Numbered from the stretch's first letter, positions 44,921 to 53,748 are shown. The stretch is DNA of 64,000 nucleotides from Microbacterium sp. SCN 70-27 (GCA_001724425.1 MEEK01000008.1:72270-136269), one strand, 5' to 3'. Made by a program: numbers and translations. The notes: generated by a model from the sequence alone, not told the origin.

Positions 44921-46963
44921 GTGACTGATGAGAATCACGTCGGCGCGGACGATACGACGCCGATCGCCAAGCGCATCCTGATCGGTGAGCCGCTGACGAG
45001 CGAAGAGCTCGAGGGGCAGCTGCTGCCGAAGAAGATGGCATTGCCGATCTTCGCGTCCGACGCACTGTCGTCCGTCGCGTACGCGCCGCAGGAGCTCCTC
45101 ATGATCCTGCTGATCGGCGGGACCGCATTCCTCACCTACAGCCCCTGGGTGGCGGCGGCCGTCGTGGCCCTGCTCGTCGTCGTCGTGATGAGCTATCGCC
45201 AGCTCATCAAGGCCTACCCCTCCGGCGGCGGCGACTACGAGGTCGCCCGCACGAACCTCGGCGAGAAGGCGGGCGTCGTCGTCGCGGCGGCGCTCCTCGT
45301 CGACTACATCCTGACCGTCGCGGTGTCGGTGGCATCCGGCGTCGACAACATCATCTCCGCGCTCCCGGGGCTGGATGCCTGGCGAGTGGAGCTCGCGGTC
45401 GGCTTCGTCGTGCTGATCATCCTCGTGAACCTCCGGGGCGTGCGCGAGGCATCCACCGCCTTCGCGATCCCGACCTACCTCTTCATCGGCTCGGTCATGG
45501 TCATGATCGTCGTGGGCCTCATCCGCTGGGCTCTCGGCGACCCGCCGATCGCCGAGAGCGCGCAGTACGCCGTGAAGGCCGAAGACCTGAGTCAGGCCGC
45601 CATGTTCCTGCTCATCCTCCGCGCGTTCTCCAGCGGCTGCTCCGCGCTGACCGGTGTCGAAGCGGTCTCCAACGGCGTGCCCGCGTTCCGCAAGCCCAAG
45701 ATCCGCAACGCGCAGGCGACCCTCGTCATGATGGGGTCGATCGCGGCAATGATGTTCGCGGGCCTGACGCTCCTCGCCCTCGTCGCCGGCGTGCACTACG
45801 CCGAGAACCCGTGCCACCTCGTCGGCTTCGACTGCACGGGGGCGGTGCAGCCGAGCCTCATGGCCCAGGTCGCCGCCGCGACCTTCGGCGGCGGCAGCGT
45901 GCTGTTCTTCATCATCCAGGCGGCGACGGCGGCGGTCCTGCTGCTCGCGGCGAACACCGCGTTCAACGGATTCCCGCTGCTCGGATCGGTGCTCGCCCGC
46001 GACGGCTACGCCCCCAAGGCGCTCAACACCCGCGGCGACCGTCTCGTCTACTCCAACGGCATGATCATCCTGGGGCTCGCCGCCGTCGTCGTGCTGATCG
46101 TGTTCCAGGCGAAGCTCACGACACTCATCCAGCTGTACATCATCGGCGTGTTCGTGTCGTTCTCGCTCGGTCAGCTCGGCATGGTCAAGCACTGGCGGCG
46201 AGAGCTGCGGCTCCTCTCCCCGAAGGCGGCGTCCGAGCGGCGCGCGGCCTGGTCGGGCCTTGTCATCAACTCCCTCGGCGCGACGTTCACGATCGTCGTG
46301 CTCGTGATCGTGACGATCACGAAGTTCACGCACGGGGCATGGCTCGTGTTCCTCGCGATCCCGGTGCTCTCGTTCTTGATGGTCGGGGTGCACCGTTACT
46401 ACCGCGATGTCGAGCACGAGATCACGATGGACGACGACGTGCACTTCGGGGCCACCGGAGACGTCGCGATCGTCCTCGTCGGCAAGCTCCAGAAGCCGGT
46501 CGCCAAGGCCATCGACTACGCCCTCGCGGCGCGGCACGACAAGACCCTCGCCGTCCACATCTCGGTGAGCCCCGAGGACACCCGAGAAGTGCAGGACGAC
46601 TGGGAGTACCACCACATGCCGGTGCCGCTCCTGATCATCGACTCGCCGTACCGCCAGTACGCCGCGCCCCTCGCGCAGTTCATCAAGCAGTATCGCCAGA
46701 AGCACGGCTCGTCGGTCGTCACCGTCTACCTGCCGCAGTACATCGTCGGGCACTGGTGGGAGTCGGTGCTGCACAACCGCCGCGCGCGGCGCATCGCGCA
46801 GCAGCTCATGCTCGTGCACGGCGTGCAGATCACGCTCGTGCCCTGGCTGCTCGACTCGACGGAGCTCATCTACGGGCGCCGGTCGCGGCCTCTCCCGGGT
46901 GACGACCGCGCCGGCCGGATCACGTCGTACGGGCTCGTCGCCCACACCGAAGACGAGACCTGA
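44921..46963 (+). CDS. KimA-like potassium uptake transporter, APC superfamily
   Basis: 680 residues from the GTG at 44921. Twelve membrane helices with LPIFASDALSSVAYAPQELL, YPSGGGDYEVARTNLGEKAGVVVA and LTGVEAVSNGVPAFRKPKIRNAQ are typical of the KimA/YdaO group, followed from about residue 500 by a cytoplasmic USP-like domain (DVAIVLVGKLQKPVAKAIDYALAARHDKTLAVHISV). KimA imports potassium by proton symport. In firmicutes a c-di-AMP riboswitch controls it, but the leader here is absent. An ATG at 44909 would add four residues but sits in the -10 box. Confidence 0.85.
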   Translation: MTDENHVGADDTTPIAKRILIGEPLTSEELEGQLLPKKMALPIFASDALSSVAYAPQELLMILLIGGTAFLTYSPWVAAAVVALLVVVVMSYRQLIKAYPSGGGDYEVARTNLGEKAGVVVAAALLVDYILTVAVSVASGVDNIISALPGLDAWRVELAVGFVVLIILVNLRGVREASTAFAIPTYLFIGSVMVMIVVGLIRWALGDPPIAESAQYAVKAEDLSQAAMFLLILRAFSSGCSALTGVEAVSNGVPAFRKPKIRNAQATLVMMGSIAAMMFAGLTLLALVAGVHYAENPCHLVGFDCTGAVQPSLMAQVAAATFGGGSVLFFIIQAATAAVLLLAANTAFNGFPLLGSVLARDGYAPKALNTRGDRLVYSNGMIILGLAAVVVLIVFQAKLTTLIQLYIIGVFVSFSLGQLGMVKHWRRELRLLSPKAASERRAAWSGLVINSLGATFTIVVLVIVTITKFTHGAWLVFLAIPVLSFLMVGVHRYYRDVEHEITMDDDVHFGATGDVAIVLVGKLQKPVAKAIDYALAARHDKTLAVHISVSPEDTREVQDDWEYHHMPVPLLIIDSPYRQYAAPLAQFIKQYRQKHGSSVVTVYLPQYIVGHWWESVLHNRRARRIAQQLMLVHGVQITLVPWLLDSTELIYGRRSRPLPGDDRAGRITSYGLVAHTEDET

Positions 46964-47021
46964 GCCGTCGCGGTGCCGGGGCGGCCCGGGCGTCCAGCGC
47001 GGTGAGCCCGGTCGCCCCGGT

Positions 47022-47972
47022 TCAGCCTGCCCCGAGCAGGAGCGCCTCGCGTCGCCGGCCGAGGTCGACGAGGCGCTGGGCGACCGCGAGACGACGCTCG
47101 GCGAGCGTGCGGGCGAGTTCGCTCAACCGCACCTGCAGATCGACGGCCTCATCCTTCGCGCGGGCGATGCGATCGCGCACCATCCAGTCGCTGAAGAGGT
47201 TGTCGAACAGCACGTCGAAGACGGCCAGCGACTGCGAGATCTCGACGCCCTGCACGGCGCCGACGCCGATGTCCGCCAGTTCGACGCGCAGCCGCTCGAG
47301 GGCCCGGTTCACGCGCGCGAACGCCTGCGACGACTCCTCGATGCGGCTGTGCTTCATGAGGTCGGCGATCATCCCGCCGCCGAAGAACGTGTCGTAGGTC
47401 GACCACCCGCCCGCGCTCTGCAGCGAGGAGAACGCCTCCGCGAGGGCGTCCGAGGCGGTCCGTTCGGCGGCGATGGCCTCGTCCACCTCGCGCAGTTCGG
47501 CGGCAGCCTGTCCGATGTCGGCGGCGACGATGCGCAGGTCGGATGCCGCCGTGCCACCCGCCCGCGACATGACGGCCTCGTGCGCCGCGAGCGCGGCCGC
47601 GTACCGGGCATCCACGTCACCGAGCGCGGCGCGGCGCTCCCGCAGCGCCGCCACATCGCGTGCGGCCCGGTCGGCGCGCTCCGTGGCCCCCGCGACGGCC
47701 CGCGCCGCGGCATCCCGCTCGGCGCGCTCGCGCGCGGCCTTCTCCTCGGCGTCCCCGCGCAGCGTCGCCCAGAGGCGCGCCGGCGACAGCCCTTCGATGC
47801 GGCGGACATCGGCCTCCTCGACGCGCGGGCGCGCCTGCAGGTCGCGCAGTTCCTCGGCGCGGCTGCGCGCGAGGGCATCGGCTTCGTCGACACGGGCGGT
47901 GAGTCCCTGACGCGTCGCACGGTCTTCCGCGGCGCGTCGCAGGGCGTCGAACGAGGCATCCAGATCGCTCAT
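47022..47972 (-). CDS. Coiled-coil protein of unknown function
   Basis: 316 residues, highly charged (Arg/Glu/Ala) and nearly all helical. Residues 1-190 read as a long coiled coil (RAERDAAARAVAGATERADRAARDVAALRERRAAL). A less charged middle, GGWSTYDTFFGGGMIADLMKHSRIEESS, is a conserved-looking loop seen in uncharacterised actinobacterial proteins. The C terminus is again helical. Soluble, no signal peptide. GGTGGAG upstream of ATG. Confidence 0.78.
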   Translation of the reverse strand: MSDLDASFDALRRAAEDRATRQGLTARVDEADALARSRAEELRDLQARPRVEEADVRRIEGLSPARLWATLRGDAEEKAARERAERDAAARAVAGATERADRAARDVAALRERRAALGDVDARYAAALAAHEAVMSRAGGTAASDLRIVAADIGQAAAELREVDEAIAAERTASDALAEAFSSLQSAGGWSTYDTFFGGGMIADLMKHSRIEESSQAFARVNRALERLRVELADIGVGAVQGVEISQSLAVFDVLFDNLFSDWMVRDRIARAKDEAVDLQVRLSELARTLAERRLAVAQRLVDLGRRREALLLGAG

Positions 47973-48027
47973 GTCTCCACCCTGTCACCCCGGAGCCTCA
48001 GCAGCGCGCGGGGCGTAGCCTAGAAGC

Positions 48028-49317
48028 GTGACTTCTCCGACACCGACCGCCCTGCCGGCGCTGGATGCCGCGAAGCTCCGCGAAGACTTCCCGATCCTCC
48101 ACCAGCAGGTCAACGGACACCCGCTCGTCTACCTCGACTCGGGGGCGACGAGCCAGCGACCGCTCCCCGTCCTCGACGCGGAGCGCGACTTCCTCGAGCA
48201 CGCGAACGCCGCCGTGCACCGCGGCGCCCACACGCTCGCCGCCGAGGCGACGGAGCTGTTCGAGGACGCGCGCGCCACGGTCGCCGGTTTCGTCGGCGCC
48301 CGGCCCGAGCAGTTGGTGTGGACGAGCGGCGCGACGATGGGGCTGAACCTCGTCGCGTACTCGATCGGCAACGCCTCCGCCGGCGCCGGGGCCCCGGCAT
48401 CCGCGGGCCTCGCCCTCCGCCCGGGCGACGAGATCGTCACGACGGCGATCGAGCACCACGCGAACCTCCTTCCCTGGCAGGAGCTCGCCGCGCGCACGGG
48501 CGCGGTGCTCCGGCACATCCCCGCGCACGACGACGGCACCCTCGACATGGATGCCGCCGCCGACATCATCGGCGAGCGCACCCGCATCGTCGCCTTCACG
48601 CACGTCTCGAACGTGCTCGGGATCGTGAACCCCGTCGCCGACCTCGTCGCCCTCGCGCAGCGCGTCGGGGCGCTGACGGTGATGGATGCCTGCCAGTCGG
48701 CCCCGCACCTGCCGCTCGACCTGCCCGCCCTCGGCGTCGATCTCGCCGTATTCAGCGGCCACAAGATGCTCGGGCCGTACGGCGTCGGCGGCCTCTACGG
48801 ACGCAGCGACGTGCTCGAGGCGATGCCCCCGTTCCTCACCGGCGGCTCGATGATCACGACCGTCACGCTGGAGCGCGCGGAATACCTCCCGCCGCCGCAG
48901 CGGTTCGAGGCGGGCACGCAGCCGATCGGACCCGCCATCGGGCTCGCCGCCGCCGTGCGCTACCTCGACGCAGTGGGCCTCGACCGGATCCATGCCCACG
49001 AGGGAATGCTCGCCGAGCGTATGCGGGCGGGCCTCGCGGAGATCCCGGGCGTCCGCCTGCTCGGCGACGCGCCGGGCGCGGAGCGCGTGGGCCTCTGGTC
49101 GTTCGACGTCGAGGGCGTCCACGCGCACGACGCCGGCCAGTTCCTCGACGCGCGCGGCATCGCGGTGCGGGTCGGTCACCACTGCGCGGCTCCCCTGCAC
49201 GCGCGCTACGGTGTGACGGCATCCGTCCGCGCCTCCACCGCCCTGTACAACACCCTCGATGATGTGGATGCCCTCCTCGATGCCGCGAGCGGCATCCGTC
49301 CCTATTTCGGAGTCTGA
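48028..49317 (+). CDS. sufS: Cysteine desulfurase SufS
   Basis: 429 residues. PLP enzyme that takes sulfur from cysteine for Fe-S cluster assembly. The PLP Lys is in FSGHKMLGPYGVGGLYG, and the active-site Cys in VRVGHHCAAPLHARYG. An insert, NASAGAGAPASAGLALRPGD near residue 120, lengthens a loop. Leaderless: TAGCCT (48016-48021) six bases before GTG. Followed without gap by sufU. Confidence 0.97.
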   Translation: MTSPTPTALPALDAAKLREDFPILHQQVNGHPLVYLDSGATSQRPLPVLDAERDFLEHANAAVHRGAHTLAAEATELFEDARATVAGFVGARPEQLVWTSGATMGLNLVAYSIGNASAGAGAPASAGLALRPGDEIVTTAIEHHANLLPWQELAARTGAVLRHIPAHDDGTLDMDAAADIIGERTRIVAFTHVSNVLGIVNPVADLVALAQRVGALTVMDACQSAPHLPLDLPALGVDLAVFSGHKMLGPYGVGGLYGRSDVLEAMPPFLTGGSMITTVTLERAEYLPPPQRFEAGTQPIGPAIGLAAAVRYLDAVGLDRIHAHEGMLAERMRAGLAEIPGVRLLGDAPGAERVGLWSFDVEGVHAHDAGQFLDARGIAVRVGHHCAAPLHARYGVTASVRASTALYNTLDDVDALLDAASGIRPYFGV

Positions 49318-49770
49318 ATGAGCGACCTCGACGCGCTGTACCGCGAGCTGATCCTCGACCACTCGAAGCACCCGCAGCACTTCGGCCTCGCCGAAGAGCA
49401 GGCCGATTCCGGCCACAGCGGCACGTCGCACCAGCGCAACCCCGTGTGCGGTGACGAGATCACCCTGCGTGCGTTCGTCGACGGCGAGACCGTCACCGAC
49501 GTGCAGTGGGAGGGGCGCGGCTGCTCGATCTCGCAGGCATCCGCCTCGATGCTCTCCGACCTCGTCGCCGAAGAAGGCCTCAGCCGCGCCGAGACGGTCA
49601 CCCTCATCGAGGGCTTCCGCGAGGCGCTGCGCTCGCGCGGGCAGCTCGAACTCGACGAGGACGTGTACGGCGACGCCGCCGCGCTGTCGGGGGTCTCGAA
49701 GTTCTCCGCCCGCGTGAAGTGCGCCATGCTCGCGTGGGTCGCCCTCGAAGACGCCATCGCCAAGGCATGA
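49318..49770 (+). CDS. sufU: Zinc-dependent sulfurtransferase SufU
   Basis: 150 residues. Accepts sulfur from SufS by zinc-thiolate exchange. Zn ligands are in NPVCGDEI (Cys and Asp), GRGCSISQAS and RVKCAMLAW; the GRGCSISQASASM block is family-defining. ATG directly after the sufS stop. The sufBDC genes are not here. Confidence 0.97.
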   Translation: MSDLDALYRELILDHSKHPQHFGLAEEQADSGHSGTSHQRNPVCGDEITLRAFVDGETVTDVQWEGRGCSISQASASMLSDLVAEEGLSRAETVTLIEGFREALRSRGQLELDEDVYGDAAALSGVSKFSARVKCAMLAWVALEDAIAKA

Positions 49771-51134
49771 GCCACGCGACCGCCGCGGACGGCACAGCCC
49801 TGCCCGTGCCCCACGTCGTGATCGTCGGCGGCGGCTTCGCGGGCGTCGCGGCCGCGCGAGCACTGCGGAAGGCGCCCGTCCGCGTGACGCTCATCGACCG
49901 CCGGGTGTACAACACGTTCCAGCCCCTGCTGTACCAGGTCGCGACGGGCGGACTGAACCCGGGCGATGTGACGCACTTCCTCCGGAGCCTGCGCGTGCGC
50001 CAGCCGAACCTCGAGGTGGTCCATGAGCATCTGATGGAGATCGATCCGGATGCCCGGACCATCCGCCTGCTCGACGACAGCGAGATCTCCTACGACTACC
50101 TGCTGCTCGCGAACGGCGTGACGACCGCATATCACGGCACGGCCGGCGCGAAGGAGAACTCGTTCGCGGTGTACTCGCGTTCGCAGGCGATCGCGATCCG
50201 CGACGCCCTGTTCACGCGGCTCGAACGGGCCGCCGCGAACCCCGACCGCCAGAAGGGGCTGTCGGTCGTCGTCATCGGCGGCGGACCCACCGGCGTCGAG
50301 ATGGCGGGATCGCTCGCGGAGCTCCGCGACCAGGGGCTCGAGCCCGCCTACCCGGAGCTCCAGGGCGACGCCTTCCGCATCACGCTAGTGCAGCGCAGCG
50401 AAATCCTGAAGCCGTTCCTCCCGAAGCTCCGGGCCTACGCCGCCGATCAGCTGCGTCGTCGCGATGTGACCCTGCGGCTCGGCGCCGGCGTCGAAGAGGT
50501 GCGCCCCGACGCCGTCGTCCTCTCCGACGGCACGGAGCTCCCGTCCGACCTCACCATCTGGGCGACGGGTGTCGCGCCGCACGAAGAGGTGCGCGCGTGG
50601 CGGCTTCCGCTCGACAAGGGCGACCGGATCATCGTCGGCGAAGACCTGCAGGTGCAGGGCCTTCCCGGAGTGTTCGCCGCTGGCGACGTCGCGGCATCCC
50701 CGCAGGACTACCCCCAGCTCGCGCAGCCGGCGATCCAGGGCGGCGAGCACGTCGCCCGCCAGATCCAGCGGCTCCTCGCCGGGGAGCCCACGGAGCCGTT
50801 CTCGTACTACGACAAGGGCCAGCTCGCGATCATCGGCCGCCGTTCCGCGGTCGGCGAGGTCCCGGGGATCGCGAACCTCCCCGTGCTGCATCGCCTCGGC
50901 ATCCTGCGCCGCGTGCCGTTCCTCCGGCGCATCATCCCCCTCACGGGGCTGACCGCGTGGGCGGCGTGGCTGTTCGTGCACATCACGAGCCTCCTCGGCC
51001 CGCGCAACCGCTTCATGGTGATGGTCGGGCTTCTCGTCCGCTACGGCTTCCGGCTGTATCGCACGCCCGTCCCGATCGTCGGCGACGTGCCCGCGATCCG
51101 GCCGCCGCGCGGCGCGCGACCGGCCGCGGACTGA
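49767..51134 (+). CDS. Type II NADH dehydrogenase (FAD-dependent)
   Basis: 455 residues from the ATG overlapping the sufU stop by four bases. FAD motif VVIVGGGFAGVAAARAL, NADH motif VVVIGGGPTGVEMAGSLAEL, and FAAGDVAA fit NDH-2, which passes electrons from NADH to quinone without pumping protons. The C terminus has amphipathic helices (LTGLTAWAAWLFVHITSLLG) for membrane attachment. Cotranscription with sufSU is likely from the overlap. Confidence 0.92.
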   Translation: MSHATAADGTALPVPHVVIVGGGFAGVAAARALRKAPVRVTLIDRRVYNTFQPLLYQVATGGLNPGDVTHFLRSLRVRQPNLEVVHEHLMEIDPDARTIRLLDDSEISYDYLLLANGVTTAYHGTAGAKENSFAVYSRSQAIAIRDALFTRLERAAANPDRQKGLSVVVIGGGPTGVEMAGSLAELRDQGLEPAYPELQGDAFRITLVQRSEILKPFLPKLRAYAADQLRRRDVTLRLGAGVEEVRPDAVVLSDGTELPSDLTIWATGVAPHEEVRAWRLPLDKGDRIIVGEDLQVQGLPGVFAAGDVAASPQDYPQLAQPAIQGGEHVARQIQRLLAGEPTEPFSYYDKGQLAIIGRRSAVGEVPGIANLPVLHRLGILRRVPFLRRIIPLTGLTAWAAWLFVHITSLLGPRNRFMVMVGLLVRYGFRLYRTPVPIVGDVPAIRPPRGARPAAD

Positions 51135-51189
51135 CCCGGCCGCCGCGCCGCGGCCGCGCCGTCCCGCCACCGTCACGCCCGCCCGCCGT

Positions 51190-51260
51190 CGCTAAAGCAG
51201 GCTGAACCGACCCGTTCGGGGTTGTGAGACCCTCCCGAGGTCGATCCAGCCTGCTTTCGG
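51190..51260. repeat. Palindromic repeat, copy 3
   Basis: AAAGCAGGCTG (51194-51204) and CAGCCTGCTTT (51247-51257) are exact inverted arms, and the inside matches the copies at 38500 and 38714. It lies just after NDH-2, where it could also act as a terminator. Confidence 0.75.
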
Positions 51261-51315
51261 CGCGGCGAGCACGCGAGAGGCACCGCCGACGCGACACACC
51301 GCCGCGGCGCGCGGC

Positions 51316-52281
51316 TCAGCCGGCCGCGACGAGCGCGTCGAGGCGCTGGTAGCTCGTCTCCATCCCGTCGGTCATGCCGGTCGCGAGGATCATGTCGCGC
51401 GTCGCGGCATCCGGGTACTCGATGAGCAGGGTGATGAGCGTCGCGCCATCCTCTTCGTAGAGCTGCAGGTCGTTGAGGGTCGACGGGCCGTCCATGCCGA
51501 TCATCTTCTCGGTCGTGACGGCGCGGCGCGTCGGGTCGCTCAACACCGTCTCACCCTCGAAGCCGAAGCGGGATGCCTCGTCGTCGCCCTGCTGCCAGAC
51601 GTACCGGTAGGTGTCGCCGGTCTCGCACTCGACCAGCTGCCAGCCATCGGGGCCGAGCAGCCACTGCCGGAGCAGCTCCGGCTCGTGGTGCGCCCGCCAG
51701 ACGAGCTCGCGCGGGCCCTCGACGAGGCGCGTAATGCGCACGTGCTGGTCGTCGAGGATCTCGGTGCGGGTTCCCTTGCCCTGCGCGTACTCCCGGAGCG
51801 ACAGCAGCACGGCGTCGAGCTGGTTCATCGCCATGCGCGAACCCTCGATCGCGCCCATCGCGACGACCTGCTCGAGTGCCTCGGCCGAGGTGAAGTAGGT
51901 GACGTTCGTCAAGCGGGAGCCGGCATCCGTCCCCTCGAACGCGAACACCATGCGCATCGCGGGGAACTCGGCCATCGGGTTGCCGTCAGCGTCGACGAAC
52001 GAGTCGAGCACCTCGAATCCGCTCCCGTCGGTCACCGAGAGCACCTCCCACGACCCGCGCGACGACTCACCGCGTGGGCTCGTCATGCGGTAGTCGACGC
52101 GTCCGCCCGGGCGCAGATCGAAAGCCGTGAAGATCGCCGGCCACCCGGGCGGGCCCCAGAAGCGCTCGAGCTGGCGCGGGTCGGTGAACGCCGTCCACAG
52201 CCTGCTCACCGGAGCCGCGAAGTCGGTCGTGAGCGTCATGGTGAGGTTTTCGGGATCGGTCGAGATGTCGGTGACGGGCAT
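51316..52281 (-). CDS. Tandem SRPBCC (AHSA1-like) protein
   Basis: 321 residues from the ATG at 52281. Two START-like SRPBCC domains in tandem: first with VSRLWTAFTDPRQLERFWGPPGWP and WEVLSVTDGSGFEVLDSF, second with RITRLVEGPRELVWRAHHEPELLRQWLLGPDGW. They probably bind a hydrophobic ligand. One base after the ArsR gene stop, the usual neighbour of AHSA1 proteins. Confidence 0.9.
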   Translation of the reverse strand: MPVTDISTDPENLTMTLTTDFAAPVSRLWTAFTDPRQLERFWGPPGWPAIFTAFDLRPGGRVDYRMTSPRGESSRGSWEVLSVTDGSGFEVLDSFVDADGNPMAEFPAMRMVFAFEGTDAGSRLTNVTYFTSAEALEQVVAMGAIEGSRMAMNQLDAVLLSLREYAQGKGTRTEILDDQHVRITRLVEGPRELVWRAHHEPELLRQWLLGPDGWQLVECETGDTYRYVWQQGDDEASRFGFEGETVLSDPTRRAVTTEKMIGMDGPSTLNDLQLYEEDGATLITLLIEYPDAATRDMILATGMTDGMETSYQRLDALVAAG

Positions 52282-52282
52282 G

Positions 52283-52672
52283 TCAGTCTCCTTGCGTGGG
52301 GCGGGGGTCGTCGGTGGGTCGGGGGTCGCGAGGGGATGCCGGTTCGGCGAGCAGCGCATCGAGCCGGTCGATGCGTGCGCGCCAGAGCTCCTCGAACCGG
52401 GCGAGCAGGTTGCGGGCGCGGGCGATCATGACGGGGTCGGCGCGGACGAGGCGTTCGCGCCCCTCCGCCCGCTTGACGATGAGTCGGGCGGCCTCGAGGA
52501 CGGCGACGTGCTTCTGCACCGCGGCGAAGGACATGTCGTATTCCGCGGCGAGCGCCGAGACCGACTGCTCCCCGGCCAGGGTGCGACGCAGGATGTCGCG
52601 CCGCGTGGCCTGCGCCAGGGCGTGGAACACACGGTCGATCTCATCGTCGCTCAGCTCACTTTGTACAACCAT
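52283..52672 (-). CDS. ArsR-family repressor
   Basis: 129 residues from the ATG at 52672. Helix-turn-helix RVFHALAQATRRDILRRTLAGEQSVSALAAEYDMSFAAVQKHVAVLEAARLI is typical of the ArsR group linked to AHSA1 proteins; no metal-binding Cys set is seen. An ATG four codons earlier (52684) lies in the operator and -10 region, so the later start, leaderless, is preferred. It should repress its own operon through the 52662-52683 palindrome. Confidence 0.93.
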   Translation of the reverse strand: MVVQSELSDDEIDRVFHALAQATRRDILRRTLAGEQSVSALAAEYDMSFAAVQKHVAVLEAARLIVKRAEGRERLVRADPVMIARARNLLARFEELWRARIDRLDALLAEPASPRDPRPTDDPRPTQGD

Positions 52673-52709
52673 TTGGTTGTACATTACGACGGCGGATGCC
52701 GGGTGTCAA
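52662..52709 (-). promoter_or_regulatory. Promoter/operator of the ArsR-SRPBCC operon
   Basis: Minus strand: perfect -35 TTGACA (52704-52709), 17-bp spacer, -10 TAATGT (52681-52686). A 10-bp arm TGTACAACCA and its inverse TGGTTGTACA (52662-52671 and 52674-52683, two bases apart) overlap the -10 and the start codon. Repressor binding would shut off initiation completely. Confidence 0.85.
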
Positions 52710-52735
52710 CACCCCCGCTGTCGGGAACGGGTTCC

Positions 52736-52793
52736 CGTTGCACTAGCGACCTTTTCATTGCATCAGCCGATTTTCTCGTTGCACTAATGCAAT
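52736..52793. repeat. CGTTGCACTA direct repeats with inverted TTGCA motifs
   Basis: CGTTGCACTA occurs at 52736-52745 and 52777-52786; TTGCA-CTAA-TGCAA (52779-52792) is a dyad, and CATTGCAT lies between. They mark the left edge of the accessory region and may be a recombination or protein-binding site. Confidence 0.45.
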
Positions 52794-52857
52794 GACCCGC
52801 TGAGCCGCTTTCGTCGTGTCGTTGCGGGGTACGGATCGCACTCGACAAACACCCCTG

Positions 52858-53223
52858 CTAGATCAGTCGTAGTCGGGGTGGTCGTGAGTTGCCGCGCGCT
52901 GTTTCCCAGGCACGTGCGGTATCGAGGTAGGGGCGGGTCCACTCCGGGAGTTCGTCTGTGTGACGCACGAGTTCGCCCCATCTGTCGGGTTCGTCGCTGA
53001 ACCCGATCCCCTTTTCGCCGCCGAGAGTCCCATCAACGCGCACTCGCGTACCGTCGATGAAGACGTGCAGCGCCCCAGGCGAGTCATGCGTTGCCCAGTG
53101 TTCCACTCGCAGGACTCGCGGAGCGATCACCAGTCGGCGCTGCCGGGCCTCCATCCCGACAACGTCAGGCAACCCGTTCGGTAGTTTCCACGAGTACGCG
53201 ACGTCGCACCGCTCGACTGTCAC
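52858..53223 (-). CDS. Protein of unknown function
   Basis: 121 residues, soluble. Content such as YSWKLPNGLPDVVGMEARQRRLVIAPRVLRVEHWATHDSPGALHVFIDGTRV shows alternating strands; a tail rich in Trp, Arg and Thr follows. I do not recognise a family. The GTG start overlaps the stop of a small upstream gene by four bases (GTGA), supporting translation of both. Confidence 0.6.
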   Translation of the reverse strand: MTVERCDVAYSWKLPNGLPDVVGMEARQRRLVIAPRVLRVEHWATHDSPGALHVFIDGTRVRVDGTLGGEKGIGFSDEPDRWGELVRHTDELPEWTRPYLDTARAWETARGNSRPPRLRLI

Positions 53224-53375
53224 GCGTGCACCTCAACGTCGCTGATCGTGACTCGGTGGAAACGGGCTGGTTCCTGGTGGTCGTGCGCGCCGCCGGCCCT
53301 GATGACGCATTTCTGGTGCGTCGCCGTGGTCAGCGCGAGGACAGCGTGCGCGGTCGCCTCTCTGGGTGTGGTCAT
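53220..53375 (-). CDS. Small protein upstream of the 121-residue unknown gene
   Basis: 51 residues, overlapping the next GTG by four bases. Sequence rich in His, Ala and Thr (LALTTATHQKCVIRAGGAHDHQEPARFHRVTI), no clear fold. The overlap is the main support; no ribosome site is evident. Confidence 0.45.
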   Translation of the reverse strand: MTTPREATAHAVLALTTATHQKCVIRAGGAHDHQEPARFHRVTISDVEVHA

Positions 53376-53462
53376 TCGCGCATTCTGTCGTCGAGTCGGG
53401 ACATCGTCAGGGGGTTGGATCGATCGATTGAGAGCTAGCTGGCTTGCGAGTCGCGCTGATAA

Positions 53463-53633
53463 TCAAAGAATCCGACAGATGTCTGCTGTTCCATCAGGCG
53501 AGAGATCACACCGTGGTGATCCAGGACGCTCTTCGGGTAGCCCATCGGGTTGGAGGGAACAGACGACGGGCTCGCCGGCAGATGTGGGAACGAACCCCTC
53601 GTGCAACACCGCGACGTAGGTCTTGATGGTCAT
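53463..53633 (-). CDS. Doubtful 56-residue frame in the 53376-53788 spacer
   Basis: An ATG at 53633 opens MTIKTYVAVLHEGFVPTSAGEPVVCSL, a plausible protein-like start, but the second half becomes Pro/Asp-rich, and a different frame (53435-53545) gives a more protein-like GYPKSVLDHHGVISRLMEQQ. Together they look like a frame-shifted remnant of one gene. No other gene is seen in this 413-base spacer. Confidence 0.25.
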   Translation of the reverse strand: MTIKTYVAVLHEGFVPTSAGEPVVCSLQPDGLPEERPGSPRCDLSPDGTADICRIL

Positions 53634-53704
53634 GCGTTCGACGCTACCCGGCACCGTCGTCAGACCAGCGTCTCTCATGCTCGAGTATGCAGCTACGGAC
53701 CCGC

Positions 53705-53741
53705 GCCAACGCTCCGAGCGTCGAGCGCTCGGAGCGTTGGC
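53705..53741. terminator. Strong 16-bp hairpin
   Basis: GCCAACGCTCCGAGCG (53705-53720) pairs perfectly with CGCTCGGAGCGTTGGC (53726-53741) around a five-base loop. No T-run. Placed downstream of the DUF305 gene, it may terminate transcription or mark an insertion end. Confidence 0.55.
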
Positions 53742-53748
53742 GTGCAGC

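Noticed and set aside
43277-46945. 1222-codon minus-strand frame opposite the amidohydrolase and KimA-like genes
   Set aside because: Composition is Arg/Asp/His/Glu-rich with no domain, and the opposite strand encodes clear family proteins.
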